NCBI GenBank assembly: GCA_949357655.1
Contig: CASHTG010000001.1
Span: 2,542,001-2,606,000 of the forward strand
DNA from: Parascedosporium putredinis
Taxonomy: Eukaryota > Ascomycota > Sordariomycetes > Microascales > Microascaceae
Reading direction: 5' to 3'
DNA length: 64,000 bases
Positions 1 to 12,611 of this stretch are shown piece by piece. Every line of letters starts with the position of its first letter. Position 1 is the first letter of the stretch. The position numbers and the translations under genes are program-made. A model generated the notes under the pieces. That model made no database searches. It was not told where the DNA came from and saw only the letters and a program-made list of their open reading frames with translations.

Positions 1-2077
1 CCATCTTGACACCCTTCCTGACACCCTTCTCCTGCTTCTCTTGCTTCTCTTGCTTCTCTTGCCTCGGTGAATTGTTTCGGTGCCCCCCAACCCAACAGTG
101 AGCCACTAGACTAGTTAGTGATTGGATAGAGCCTCCATGTCGGACAAAAGGGCTGAAAGGGGCCTCTTTGGTAGGGCTCGAGGGGCACGATCTGCATGGC
201 ACCTGGACCTTTCTTTTACGAACGAGCCCTGGTTTGGCATCGTCCCGACTCTCGAGTCTTCGAGATTGTTTCGTCATGCTCCATGTCCCCCAAAGGCCGG
301 GCTATCGTAGCCAGCCAACATGTGCCGGGTCCCGTCCTTGCTTCTTTGCCCTCAAAGAGCCCCCAAAACAAATTATTTCCTGCCGCTGAGCCTGGGCGTT
401 CCTTCTCACCCTCGTAATGCAAATCAGGGTCGTCAGCCCCCAAACTTATCAAGCCACCCAAAACCTCGAACCCGTCGATCATCCAGGCACCGAGTTTTCC
501 CACGCTCCGTGATTCAAACAATTTCCGGGGAATCTTGAAAACAATAACCCGCCCCTTTGATCCAGGTTAGGTTTCTTTTTCCTTTTTTTCCCTAGGGGAA
601 AAGGAGGGGGGTTCGGTTTCCCTTCGCTCCAGCCCTTGTTCGATCTACATCCTTTTCGGTCGTCTCTTCCCTCTTGGGCTCAAAGTACCCCAGGTTGACC
701 CCTGAATGTGAAGATCTCAACACCGACTGGATTGAATTGATCTTTCATTCTCCTCCTCCGAGAAGGCCCCCTTTCGAAGCCTCCCCGATGGACCTCGCTG
801 TTCGGATGACAGACGGCAAGCGTAACATTATAGCTTCCATCCAAATGGCCACGGTTCTCGTCCTCACAATCAACCTCTCGCATTATTTGGAGAATATAAG
901 CATCGGACGAGTGGCGTTTCTTGGCTACCCACCCCGGTCCTTTTTCTCAGCTTGGCTTACATGGAATCGTAGCCTCCGTATTATCCTAATGGAATGTTAT
1001 TCATGCCTCCAAGTTGACGCCGGAAGCCAAGACTTCAAAGATGACATCAATGTAGACCAGACCGCCGGGTGATCCAGCCGTGGCCACATCCTTTCCAACC
1101 TAAAAAAGTATTTCCCACCACTCTTTCTAAGAACGGAAAGGGTTTCGCGCTGCTCACAGCTTATCCACGGCCCTGTCCATCCACTTGGAACGTCGTCCCT
1201 ACCGCCCCTTACCCTTTCGCCACGTGGGCTGCATCAGCCCACACATCCATCCATTGGGTTGACGAGTGTACGCACCAAGAGTATCCGCATCCGTCACCGA
1301 TGGAGAAAGGATTCATGATAGGTAGTGGAGGGCGGGAAGTGAACGCCCTTGGTCACTCAAGTCTCACAAGGTTTCTAACACTCAAGGTGGTGGAGGGCAA
1401 AGCAAAGTTGAAGCCCCCATTGATAGAGAATGTTGAGCCACTGCTTAGCCCTAGACCCCAATATCAACATCCACGCATACCCTCCTTGGTTCAAGTGGGT
1501 TCACGAGACACATCTGAACAAGTAACTAGACATATTATTCATCCCCCGATACCCAAGATTGATCCCAATTCTATCAGATTTTGGTGCCTAAGAATTAAGA
1601 AGGAGAAAAAATGAAGGTTGAGCGCAAGAAAAATACAAAGGAACCAATGGCCCGCATTCTCTCTAGATAAGAAAATGAATCCAACCATCAGCCGCGCGTT
1701 TAGGATACGAGTGAGTAGATAATAGGGAGAGTTGACGCGCGCCGGGTATAAATCTAAGAAGTAGGCGGTTACAAAACAGTAGATGCTTATACAAAGAAAA
1801 TAAAAACAGGAGAGGAGGAGCATCGGCCAGATTAGAGGCGGAAACACCAAGCGCATAAGCCAATGCTGGTTTTCGTGATGGCTGCAAAGCATACAAACGC
1901 TGCTGAGGCCCGGGCCCAGGTTCTGATGGGTGTATAAGCCCTAGGTAGGCGTTTGCCGTTCTTCTCTACCTCATTCTCTTCTTCGTACATGCTGGTATCC
2001 AAAAGGACAATGGAAGAAGAGAAAAACGAAACGAGTGTGGAATACCCTCCCAACACCTGGCGAGCTTATTCAGTCAC
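1..2077. other. Non-coding stretch at left edge (3' flank of the SH3 gene)
   Basis: I see no convincing gene here. The longest open frame on the plus strand (1069-1614) and a hydrophobic one on the minus strand (1539-1892) resemble no family and lack the C/G-ending codon pattern of the real exons nearby. A 9-base unit (CTTCTCTTG) is repeated three times at 35-61. The right part probably holds the 3' UTR of the minus-strand gene that stops at 2078. Confidence 0.5.
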
Positions 2078-4911
2078 TTAGACGTGAAAGTTCATCACCG
2101 TCGGCGAGAGGCTTTTGCTGGACGGCGTGTCTGGACGGTTATCCGATCTCCTCGAAGAGAACCTCCCTAGCCCTCGAGTCTTTGTCGTTCCGCCGCTGAT
2201 GATGCTCGACCTGTCCGACAAATCGTCTCCCTCACGCAGAGACTTTAAATCGAGAAACGCTTTGGGAAAGATGCCCCATTTGCCCTTGGCATTAGTTCCC
2301 GACCAGCACCAGTGGTCGAAATCGGTCCCTTTTGAGGTCCAGTGGTTAGCAAGGCAACATCACAGCTTCACGCACACATGCATGCATGCGTGGGCGCGGG
2401 AATGACTTACAGCTAATGTTGCTCACCGCATCGCCCTTGTCAAACTTGAGCCATTCCGCCTTGCCCTTTTCCTTCATGACAAACTTCCAGCGCGCCACCG
2501 CCCTCACGTTGCTTGTGCCGCCCATACGTATCTCATGAGGCGGCGGTGGCTCCAGTCTCGCCACATCAGCCGGGAAGGACGCGTATTTGCCTTCGTGGTA
2601 GCCCATGCACCACTCGCCGAGATACTTGTCAGGAAAAGTGACGCCGACGATGGGTGCTCCGGGCGCCAATTCAAAGGCCGCGGTCTATCGTGCAGCAGCT
2701 TCATTCCATACATCTTCTTCACCATCTCCTTCGCCGTTGCCGTTGGAAGCCGGTAGATTTCTTCGCGCTTTTCGTTTACAATATTGGAGTGGACGGCCCC
2801 CTTCAAATGCAGGTCGTAGCTGCTACGGATAGCGGGAGGGATGCTGGGCTCCTCTACCACCATGATGCCGGGGACGTTGGGGAGCGGGCGGGGATGGCGA
2901 GCAAGATGCTCGCATAGATCCTTTTGGCTGAAGAACACGGTGGCGTCGCCATCGTGAGGCGTGCGTCCTTCTTGAATGCAAAATAAGCACGCGTATAGAG
3001 GCTCGTCCGCCCTCTTTGTCGGAAGGTGGCACTTTTGCAAGAATCGAATGCGGAACCCTACGTCTCCAATAGAGAAATTTGCCTCGCCTAATGTGAAAGA
3101 GGTGGTTAGATGGGGAAACCAAGCCGTCGGCATAGTTGTGGGAAGGCAACGGCCGGGGTCCTGTTTTTCTGGTTAGGGCTACTACTGTGGGCCACGACTT
3201 ACTGCTATGATTGATGTCGAGCTCGATCTCACGCCACTCGAGCTCGTAGAAGCAATGCGTGCACTTTGCCATCGGATGCCCTCCGCTAAATGATGGCTTC
3301 TTGACCTTCTTGACGCCCAGCTCGCCCCGGAGCACGTCTTTGGCACCCTCGCAAAAGCCCTTTAGCTGATAAAAGGAGCTGTTAAGCGTGATGGAAGTAT
3401 CGCGCTTGGGGAGTGTATCTTGCGGGGCCGCTTTTTCGCTTTCCACCGGGATGAGACCGTCGTCACCTTGGGCGGCCGACGGGGCTAGCTCCGGCGCCGA
3501 GTCTCCGTACATGGCTGAAGACACCCGCGCGCCACCGTGTCCCAACTCGGGACTTCCGACGGAGGAGCTATCATTGGCCGACTGGCCAGACGCGCGTTTC
3601 TCCCCACCGGACGAGGAGGTGGCGCCATATACCGAGCTTTGGAACGAATCCGTGGACTGCTGCCTTGCTAGGTTGTTATTAGAGATGCGCAAGTGGAAAG
3701 GCTTATCTAAAGAGTGGTGAGGGCCTGTTAGCTGCGGCCCACTTCCGTTCACGGTCGAATGCTCCGGAATGGATTGTTCTACAACGCGGTGAGTAGAAGG
3801 CGGGAAGCCGAGTATTCTTGCCCGTCCCTGGAGGGGCACGGCGGGTTGGGCCAGGCCTAGGGTGGGAGATTCGTTGGGCGGCTGGAAGGATGCATTGGAA
3901 TCGGTCGGCGACAGCGTCTGAGAGCTTCTCTGGCTCTCGCGCCTTGAGCCAACGTCTGTGGGTGGGGGCACCGTGATTTCTCCGGGGTTGATCATGATGG
4001 GGCGCCGGCGTTCCGGAGGGGTTACCCCATTCTTCATCGCATACACGACCTGGCCCATGGGGGCTTCGACTTGATGTCCCACGGATTGAGGTTTGGCGGC
4101 ATTGGCGGGATCGGGATTTCGATATGATCTGCCGTAATGGGCATCGGCAAGGATCTTCGAGGAGGAGGCGTGGGAAGAGGTGTGGTTGGGGCTGACGTGA
4201 CCGGCGTCCCGGAGACGGTTTGCCTCCCACGCTTCGGGATGGCGGGGATCATGATGGGGGCGCAAAAGGCGGGATACCGACAGCAGAAGGAGGTGGTGTT
4301 GGAATAGTGGCCCGTCCATCGTTCCTTTCGGAGACGGGAGTCTGCATGGAGGATTCGTCCTTAGGAACGGGCTCGAGCTTCATTCTCATGACGATGTCGT
4401 AGATTCGCGGGGCGGCCTTCCGCGACAAGGCCTGGAGCTCGGAGAACTTGTCGGCATCAAACTCGGCGGCCTCGATAAAGTCGTCAAACTCCCAGAGGAG
4501 GTCATTGAGCTCGGCGCGGTACTGGGCGATTTCATCTAGTTCAATTAGAGTAAGTCTCTATGGCAGGCGCGACGTGGCCAGCGGCATAGCGCGGGGAAAG
4601 GAAGCATAGAAGGGGATGTTGCCGGTCAACGCTGCGCATCGAGACCGGGACCTGACAAAGAAAGAAGCTCGGCGTCTGTCCTGCCTGTGCTTACCGTTCT
4701 CTTTGAGGGCGTCCATAAAGTTGTGTCCGTATTCTTCGGCGTGTTTTTGCACAGGGGTTCGATCTTTTTAGAGCGCGCTCGCCTTCCCGCACCAGGGCCT
4801 GGCTCGCTTTGGCCATGGCGGGGTGATCGTCGCGCGAATTTTCCAGGGCAACCTTGCCCTTCTCCACCATCTCCTGAAGGGCGTGAGGACGAGGTCGTTT
4901 AGGAGATCCAT
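2078..4911 (-). CDS. Zinc-finger and SH3 domain protein, conserved fungal family of unknown function
   Basis: Four exons: 4911-4695, 4535-3203, 3087-2411 and 2328-2078, all with GT-AG introns. The corrected model is 827 residues. Residues 1-130 form a charged helical segment (ending in motifs such as LLWEFDDF and SRKAAPRIYDI). Residues 140-460 are a disordered Pro/Ser/Thr-rich stretch. A CTHC pair near residue 498 and a CLFC pair near 553, followed by HLARH near 580, look like a split zinc site. A C-terminal SH3 domain (about 715-775) carries the DHWCWSG and GKWGIFP signatures. From memory of fungal proteomes this domain order is a recurrent 'SH3 domain protein' with no assigned role; SH3 suggests binding of Pro-rich ligands. 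Six single bases are missing (near 4874, 4767, 4746, 4258, 4070 and 2677); with them the exons sum to 828 codons. The start was chosen because MDLLNDLVLTPFR matches the family start as I recall it. Confidence 0.8.
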
Positions 4912-5467
4912 CCTCGCGGCCGTAGGTAGGATGCTAGCTTGCGGGAGACGCTGGGTGGCCGTACGCCGAAGGGGATCGCTTGGGGAAACCCGCTCACACT
5001 TGTCGCCTCTGGCTAACACGGGTCAACCGTGGTAGGAGAGTGCTCGGGTTGTACTCAAGAAGACTACGCAGAGGCGGTTTCCACGAACCAATGGCAAAAT
5101 ATCGTAGGTTCGAAGGGTAGGGGCGGCGAGTGAGTATAGATGAAACGAAAGGGACATGGAAAGAGAGAAAGGAAAGAAGAATGAAAAAGAATGTATCGGA
5201 GAGGAAAGCATACAGGAGGAGGGGAAGGGATGGAAAAGTAGACAACGGGCCAGAGACTTTGACAGGAACCCACAGCAAGGCTCTAAGTGAGAGTAGGCTC
5301 CGGGCCGCAGCTGCTGCGGAAGATTGGAGAGGCGAGCTTCTCGGCTAGTAAGGCCGGGGTGTGATTGAATATTCTATACATCTATTTGACTAGTAGACTC
5401 CGTCATCCAGGAATCCCTCCTTGTACCCTACAAGGAGGATAGATGTATTGTATTGGTTCAGTGTTGG
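4912..5467. other. Promoter/leader region of the SH3 protein gene
   Basis: This is non-coding sequence upstream of the ATG at 4911 on the minus strand. Positions 5030-5280 are pyrimidine-rich when read on the minus strand, as is common in fungal leaders and promoters. I see no reading frame worth calling. Confidence 0.4.
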
Positions 5468-5737
5468 TTATTTCCGCGCCGCGCTGGAGTACTTTCGGAA
5501 CTTGGGGGTGTTCTGAGAAGACGACTGCCTGGGCGGCCCGTTGAAGGCCAAGGGTACTGCTTTTCGGCTTCTGGTGCGAGTCCATCTCGAACCATCATCC
5601 CCGGCGCCAGCTTGCCTTTTCCAGTCAACATCTTCCATCGCTCGCAGGAGGTTGGTAGGGTTACCCTGGCCGCTGCTGAGGGGAAAAAGGGGAGGGGGCG
5701 AGAACGAGGGAGCGGGACAGGAGCCAGATTGATCCAT
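5468..5737 (-). CDS. Possible small protein, 89 residues, unrecognised
   Basis: An uninterrupted frame runs from an ATG at 5737 to TAA at 5468-5470. The N-terminal third is Ser/Pro-rich. The rest is basic and Trp-containing (motif MEDVDWKRQAG, then SRWTRTRSRK) and ends in SSAARK. Codons often end in C or G, like the real exons nearby and unlike the shadow frames in the gaps. I recognise no family and see no intron, signal peptide or membrane segment. It is the only frame between the SH3 gene and the TMEM16 gene that reads like protein. It could still be chance or part of the SH3 gene's leader. Confidence 0.3.
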   Translation of the reverse strand: MDQSGSCPAPSFSPPPLFPLSSGQGNPTNLLRAMEDVDWKRQAGAGDDGSRWTRTRSRKAVPLAFNGPPRQSSSQNTPKFRKYSSAARK

Positions 5738-6915
5738 AGATGTTGACGTACAAGTATTTACGGGTGGAAGGATCGATCTGGATGGATCAATCAATGGACT
5801 TTAGGTTCAAATGGTATAATGCTGGATACTGAGCACCCTTGATCCACTCAATGCACGGCTAGGGTGCTTCGATATTGGGAAACCTGGGATTCCACGCTTC
5901 TTGACTTGAGCCATATTGTTAAAAATTTCCCGCCAGAAGTGGACGCTCTCTCACAAAGTCGTGTGATATTACTTGTATTATCCAGCCAGAGCCAGAGCCG
6001 GGGACGGACTCGCTCCACCATCCCGGGAATTCTCCAAAGAGGGTTTTCTGTGTTTTCTCGCAAGGTGTGCTCTGTTCTTGATGATAATATCCCCTTGACC
6101 AGCATTACATCGAGGGTTTCTCCTGTTGGCCAGAAAGGGAAAGCACAAGCCAGGCAAGATGGAGAGAGCAAGAGCGCGTGGGCGGAAGGGCGGCTCTGGA
6201 TGGACAGAAGGAGGGCGTGGATGAGCAGGGGAAGGTGTTAGGGAGGGGGCGTGAGCTTGGGGGCGCAAGGTGGGGCGGTGTTCCCCTGAGCAGAGACCAG
6301 CTTTGGTGGGGTTTACTAGGAAACGAACAGCGGAACACCAACGTCGCGCTGCACGCAAGAGCCAAGCAGACAGCCAAACCCATCACAAGCCACACGTGCT
6401 CGGTAGCCTTCACAAGAAAGTGGGCCTTTGAGCTACCTGATCGAGCCTACCCTGCCCTACCTGCCTACTTGGCCCTTCTTCTTCCCTTATTATTGACTTG
6501 GGAGTGAGAAGAAGACCCGGCCTAGTCTGCGCCGCGATCGCTCGAGGCTTACCGATGGATATCCCTCTTGACCTCGTGCACAGCTTGGGGGTCAACGCCG
6601 CGCTACACAACATGCTAGCCCAAGGCAGTGTGTCTCTCGTTTCGCCACGCTAGCCAATTTTCCGTACCGGAGAAAGACTCGATGCTGTCGGGACAGAACA
6701 ACGACTTGACTTTCCGGCAAGGTGGTATCGTCCATTGCCATGACTGGGATTGAGGGTTTGACGGGCAAGACGGGTCAAATCTGTTCCCCATGGCCTGCCC
6801 CGGCCCCTGGTCTCGAAGCCCCTCGGTGAGGATCTCGGGGATAGCTACCCAATATTTGACGCAGAAGGATGAATAATTGACCCCTGACGAGTGGGTGAAC
6901 GTCAAACGGGAAGAG

Positions 6916-6958
<43 letters not shown>

Positions 6959-9450
6959 AACATGAATCCATTTCAACGGGCCGGGAGGAACTGAAAAAGG
7001 TTCGTATCGCGGGTGAGGCAAAGGCGGACATGCTGCAAGTCAGGTCCAAGAACAGAGGTGCTACCGAGTACACGAGGAGGAACTTAGTGTACAGGCCGAA
7101 CAACGTGTCGTCATTTACACCAGGGAAAGTGGACGTGTACCTAGCGCAACGTGAACACGCTCCCTACAAGGCACTCTTCTGGGCGTTATCGTGATTTCAA
7201 GACCCCGGCGGACAAGTCGTAAATGAATAAGCCTCGCCTATGCACCAAAAGTCGAACCCGCTTCCCCTTTGCCAAGCCTCCCCCGTTCCCCACCACCACA
7301 TGTCGAAAAACCGTCATCCCTGCATCGAGTTCTTCGGAGGATCGGAGACGGCCAGACTTTTTTGCTCGCACCGGTGGCTGCACTAGAACAAAGGCGCCGC
7401 GCTAATCAGAAGGCTGGCTCTGTAAGACATGGGCTTATTAGGGCGGATATATCAGCGTTCGCGCTTCTGTGCACCCAACCGTCGGAACACCGGCGGCGAT
7501 GGGGAGGGGCGCTGTCTTTTGAACTCCCCGCGCAAGGCACATTCTACACTCTGCTGCCCTGTGCCTGTGCCGTGGAGGAGGGCGGTGAGCGAACCCACTG
7601 CGCCCTCTCTTACTTTGCCGTCTCCGTTCATATTACCCCGAGTCAACTCGCCCTCATCAATGGCTGCTCTTGTGGACGGCCCATCTGTCCGGATAGAGTA
7701 AGAAGGCACGAGCCTTGGAGTTCAGTCATGATAATGGGAGGCGTGAAAGTAAACCACTGAATTTCACCGAGTGGGGTGTTTTTTCTTTCTTTTACTCTCC
7801 TTCCTTTTTCCGACAAAGTTCGTGATTCGACCCATCCGCATTCGAGAGAGGGAAGAGGGGCGTGGAAGGGGTTCATCGACCCAAGCATGGGCACACTCCA
7901 CTTCATGCTTCCCGGGGGAGGAGTGGAGGGGATCTTTGATTGGGCTTCTGGCAACATGTCGACCCTGGATGATCAGTGGCATGCGGGATGGGCCCCGTCT
8001 GGGGTGAGCCATGAGGACATGGATGGATTGGTTGCCATTCCGCCCTCAACTGGACCATCCCCGGGACTCCAGACTCGCTCCCCGTTGCAGGGAAACCGAG
8101 ATGCCATCATCGCCATCGTCATCCCCATACCACTCGTCGTATCAAACAAGAATACCACTCAGTGTAATATCACACTGCGCATCGCGCATCCTCCAATCGG
8201 CCAGAAATACTGGTTCTTGGTAGTGTATACACACAACAACACATCCATAGACCCATCCAGTTTCCCGTCCTTCCACCTCCTCGCAACTCCCGAACCTGGA
8301 AATTATTCGCCTTTGCCCGCCCCGGTCCTCATCTAATAACATTAAATGCTGCCCGCGCCACTACGCGCTCACCGCGCCTTGGCTGGTCGCGAGGGAAGAT
8401 GGGTTGAACGAATCGGCAAAAATCAAGGCAGGTACGCTTTGCATCATATTACAGCGAGATCCATCCCCCACCCCAAAGAAAAAAGAAGCGCAAGCCCGCA
8501 ACCACCTCCGTTGGCTTTCTGCCGTAAATTACATTACATGGATGTAAGGGATTATTGCTTCGACAGACGCGAGATAAGGCCTTGAAAATTAAGGTCATGT
8601 ACCTGCGGGTGTGGTCCTCCCGACTTTTGGCACGACACACAACTCTCTACATATCAGACCCAGGTACATTTGATCCAATTCAATGGATGAACCTGCTGGG
8701 AAATATTAGATGAATGAAAGGGTCATCAATTCAGGCCAATCCACCTCGATCGAAGTATCTAATAGTCCCGCGCAATTTGGGTTGGGTTGTAATTCCGTAG
8801 AGACCTTTGGCACTTTGCTCATCGGTGGAAACTTGCATCGGATATTCCCTTGCGTACATTTACACTTACTCACACTCATGTACTTCCAACCGACCACGAT
8901 GAGGGACATAGTCGCAAGATCCATGATAAAGAGAAAGGGAACATTGAAATAATCGAGTACCACAATTGGAGGGGGCATAGAAGAAGCAACCCCCAATAGG
9001 GAAAAAGGAGAAAGGAAAAAGAGAAAGGAAAAAGAAAAAGACCAGAAGCGAAAGAAACACGGACTTTCCCTTCTCAGGCCCTAAAACACCAGCCTGCCTT
9101 GGCCATTGCTCTTGAATCAATGCAATACGTTTGGTGTTAGTCGGGTCGCTTCAACTTCAGCGCGTCACTAAGGGCAGGGAAGAAGGGGGGCAGAAGTTGT
9201 ATTTTTCTCGTGGTTATGTGGTTTTGGATGTAATGGATCCATTGTTGGCTGCAACTCTTCTTGCCCCTGGAATAGTGGGACATGGGAGAATTAATGGATC
9301 AACGCATGGTATCGTGGTATCATCCCGGAGGGAGATGTGCAAGATAGGTAGCATTTTTCGTTCCCAGACAAAGTTCCCTCGCACATCACACTTGCGAGTT
9401 GTGGTACCATCGCTCGTCTTAGAAACTTCATCACCTTCCTGTTTGGAACC
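5738..9450. other. Long intergenic region, no gene recognised
   Basis: About 3.7 kb with no recognisable coding sequence. It holds a (GA)18 microsatellite at 6919-6954 and a purine-rich stretch at about 9000-9060, which is pyrimidine-rich on the minus strand. Open frames at 6615-7103, 7269-7760 and 7776-8336 are low in complexity or match no family, and the first owes its length to the GA repeat. The right end should contain the 3' UTR of the TMEM16 gene that stops at 9451. Confidence 0.5.
6919..6954. repeat. (GA)18 dinucleotide microsatellite
   Basis: An unbroken run of 36 bases of alternating G and A in non-coding sequence. Such tracts are length-polymorphic in fungi and can act as GAGA-type nucleosome-excluding elements, but nothing here ties it to a particular gene. 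Confidence 0.95.
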
Positions 9451-12400
9451 CTATTCCTGCTTCCGGGACACTGCATCGATCTAGTTTTCGGAATGTTAGC
9501 GCGAAGGGCCAGCATCTTGAAAAGAAAATAAAAAATGCAAAGAGGCCAAAAGATAACGATAATGCGAGAGGGGAAGCTTTTCTCCGTTCGCAACACACAA
9601 GGATATGCGAGTCTGGAAAGGAGAAAGCGACGAGGGGAGTTCCAAGGGAAAGATAAACCAAAAGGTAAAGCCCAGTGAGTTCCTGGCTATTCTTTCATCC
9701 GCCTACCTACCTGAGAAATGATGGTCCGACCGGCCTGAATTGTTTCCGCCATGCCTTGCTGGCGTTGCCAGAACCTAAAGAACAGGAGAGAAAAGTCAGC
9801 TTCTTCTTATTCCATCTCAGTCTGTCCCAGATTAGGCCTGTCCCATCCTACCACTCCCGACACGTAGGCCGCCCCGTCGCCAGATGCAGATGCAGGCATG
9901 TCGATATCAACCAGAGAGTCCAAGGGGGAGCGGGGGTCATGTCATGGGATTGATTATGCATTGCGTATAGGGGAACAAGGGACTGGGAAAAGGGATAACA
10001 TATACGCACATATTTTCAGCAGATGCGTGGTCCGCATGTTCAGACTCCTCTCGTAGAGCGGTCCGCGTCAGCTTCTCGCTCAACTCGATCCCGGGCGCCG
10101 CCGACCGGAACGCGGCATTTTCGCCCAGGTTTTCCACCAGGAGACGCTTCTTCATGTTGAATCGCTCTTTCCTCTCTCGCTGAAGCCCCGGGCTGTCAAT
10201 CTTGTCCATCAAGAAGCGCACCGCGATCTGCACAAGGAGGTAGAAGTGCTCCGCAAGCAGGATTGTCAGGAGGAAACCCCAGGTTTGAATGTTGGAAGCG
10301 GCGCCCTTGGTCCCGTCGGAATCACCTCGGCAGAGGAAGACAATGGCCGAGCTGGTCAAGCTCCCAAGCCAAGATAGGAATCCCAAAGCGTTGAGCCAGG
10401 GCCCAATAGAGTCGGCTCTCCACGGAATAGGGCGCCGGGAACCAGCGGCAATCTTGAGAGCGTCCGACCTGAGCTCGACCCAGTTGTTGATGAGAAAGCT
10501 GCAACCAGCAAGAGGCCATGCCACCGAGTAGAGAGACAGATAGCCTAACGTTCCACGACGACCAGTTAGCGAAGAACTTGACAAGGTCTAAATGTAGCAG
10601 CTTGTGCCAGCATCCGCATCCACACTGTCCCCTTTCCTTTCTTTTTCTGTTTTTAAGAGCTAGGCAGAGGCTTCGGGTTCCACTTACCAAACTGGATAAC
10701 CATTTCACGGTAATCCGTAGTGACGTCGTACATCTCCAACTCCGTCTCCCGACGAACCTTTCGGAGGAAGTCGGCCTCCTCGGGAGCGTCATTGGCGGCG
10801 ATCTCGGCTGACCTGCCAACGATGCCATTCTCCTTCACCTTGGTCGTCACCTTGCGCTTGAGGTACGGAACGATGACCTCGGTGGAAAAGTTGACGATTT
10901 GCGCCGTCACGGTAAAGTAAAACATTTGGTTCGTGATCCGGCTCGTGTTGATGCGGAATTCTTGGATGCTGAGTTTCTTTTCGCCAAAGGTAAGACCTTG
11001 GGCAACCCTCGTCCAGAAATCGAGGTACGGCGTGAGCACATGCCCAAACGGGATATACACGAATGCCGTAAACGCGAGCGGCATGTACGAGGTGATGAAG
11101 TTGAGCACAAATTCCTTTTGCACCATCGCGGCGTGGTGGGCTAGATAGAGCATGCATGTCAGTTTTCGCCCGTTGGCCAGCGCTGTTGGACTATTTCCTC
11201 GTCTCGGGTCTTCTCTAGAGGCACATACCATCGACAGTTTCGTAGTTCTCCATATCCGTAAGCTTCCTAGCGAAGCCAGTAAGGACGCTAGAAAACGCTG
11301 GCAGAATCGTGACAAGCAATACCGTGGGGAGGAATGGCTACAGGATGTGGGAGAAAGAAGGAACAAACGGATGGATCATTAGCATTTGTCGTCCTGGCAC
11401 GCCGCGGCAAAGAGGGCGGAAGAGCAGTGCTCTTGTTCCCTTCTTCTTGGGGGAACTCACCAGATAGGTTTTGAAGGGACCGTCATAGACTTCGTTGATA
11501 AAGACTTCGAGAGAGTTGCACACCACGATGAAGCCCCCGAGAACGACGACGCAGGCAACCGTAAAGGGTATCTGGAGGAGCTGGGTCTTGAGCCTCTTGA
11601 AGGGCGAATACACCTTGACAGGCTCCCCGGTCACGACATCCTCCGTCTCGTGGTCAAACTGGAACTGAGGCCGCGGCAGCTGAATCTTGGACGCTCCCCG
11701 GACCCCCACTGGACGGCGAGATCAACCTCCTTCTTCTTCCAGAATTCGAAAAACACGACGGACCAGAGACAGCTCGCCAGGGCGTAGAGGAAGGAAAACC
11801 GCCCCAGAAGGAGCCAGGCGCCGAACCCAAACGCGGCAGGGAAGACGAGGAAGCGAAAGTAGCTCTGCACAAAGGCGAAGTAGAGCGCCACGTTCTCGCC
11901 AAACTTGTTGCGGATCTCGTCCAGGTCGGCCTGCTCCAACAGGTACTTGGTGCTCAACTTCCTGATCCATTCACGGTTAAAATGCCTGTCGTGCAGCGGA
12001 AATACCGAGTCGACGTATTTCCACGGCCCGCTCTTGGGCGTGATGCCGGCGCCGCCTTCGTTTCTCGGCTTCGTAATGGTCATGTAAATCAGCCTCAGCC
12101 TCTCCGCCTCGCTGACGGGCTCTTCCATCAACGCCCGCGACAAGTCAGCCCCGGGCCCCGCCGTGCGGACGCCGTGAAGCCAATCCTGGAGACGGGCTCG
12201 GAAGACTTGCTCGCGGAGGAGAGCCTCGGACGCCATCTTGACAAAGACTAGTATGGATGTATCGTCTCCCGGTCGCACCTCGGAGGCAAGACCAACGCTC
12301 GTAAGAGCCTCGATGAGCTGGACATATCCCGCCTCGGCTTCGGCTCGCTCTGTATAAAAACTCGAGTTAGCTGGTTGCTGCGTTGTGTTGGATAGACGAG

Positions 12401-12611
12401 GAGTCGAGCATCTTTGAATCACAGGGTTGTCGTACCATCTTTGGGGATCTTGTAATGAATTATGTAGTCAACGCTGTTTGAAATCTCCTATATTAGCCAG
12501 AGCGACAGCTTATCAGGGGCGATGTGTGACTGAATTTTCGTACTTGTAGTTGGAGTTGGAGATGTGCTCTTCATCGGTGGCCCTCCCACTCACGCCCTTT
12601 GTGCTCGCCAT
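9451..12611 (-). CDS. TMEM16/anoctamin family membrane protein (Ist2-like, lipid scramblase or ER-plasma membrane tether)
   Basis: Eight exons: 12611-12594, 12487-12436, 12349-11461, 11337-11229, 11140-10688, 10544-10010, 9774-9711 and 9480-9451. Restoring one G in the G-run near 11705 gives 717 codons (716 residues), close to the roughly 735 of the structurally known fungal TMEM16 scramblases. The N-terminal cytosolic domain begins with VDYIIHYKIP and EAEAGYVQLI. The transmembrane core includes FAFVQSYFRFLVFPAAFGFG, QIPFTVACVVVLGGFIVVCN, EFVLNFITSYMPLAFTAFVY and LFKVQFG-type loops ahead of GYLSLYSVAWPLAG. The tail ends with FWQRQQGMAETIQAGR, a fungal TMEM16 hallmark. The family forms Ca2+-regulated lipid scramblases or channels; yeast Ist2 tethers ER to plasma membrane. 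Scramblase activity here is inference. The 18-base first exon and 30-base last exon are phase-consistent but unsupported by RNA. Confidence 0.92.

Noticed and set aside
1539..1892. 117-residue hydrophobic frame on the minus strand
   Set aside because: It lies in the 3' flank of the SH3 gene, has no family likeness and has Leu/Phe-rich composition from T/C-rich sequence.
6615..7103. 162-residue frame with a Ser-Leu repeat
   Set aside because: The repeat is translation of the GA microsatellite; the flanks show no protein character.
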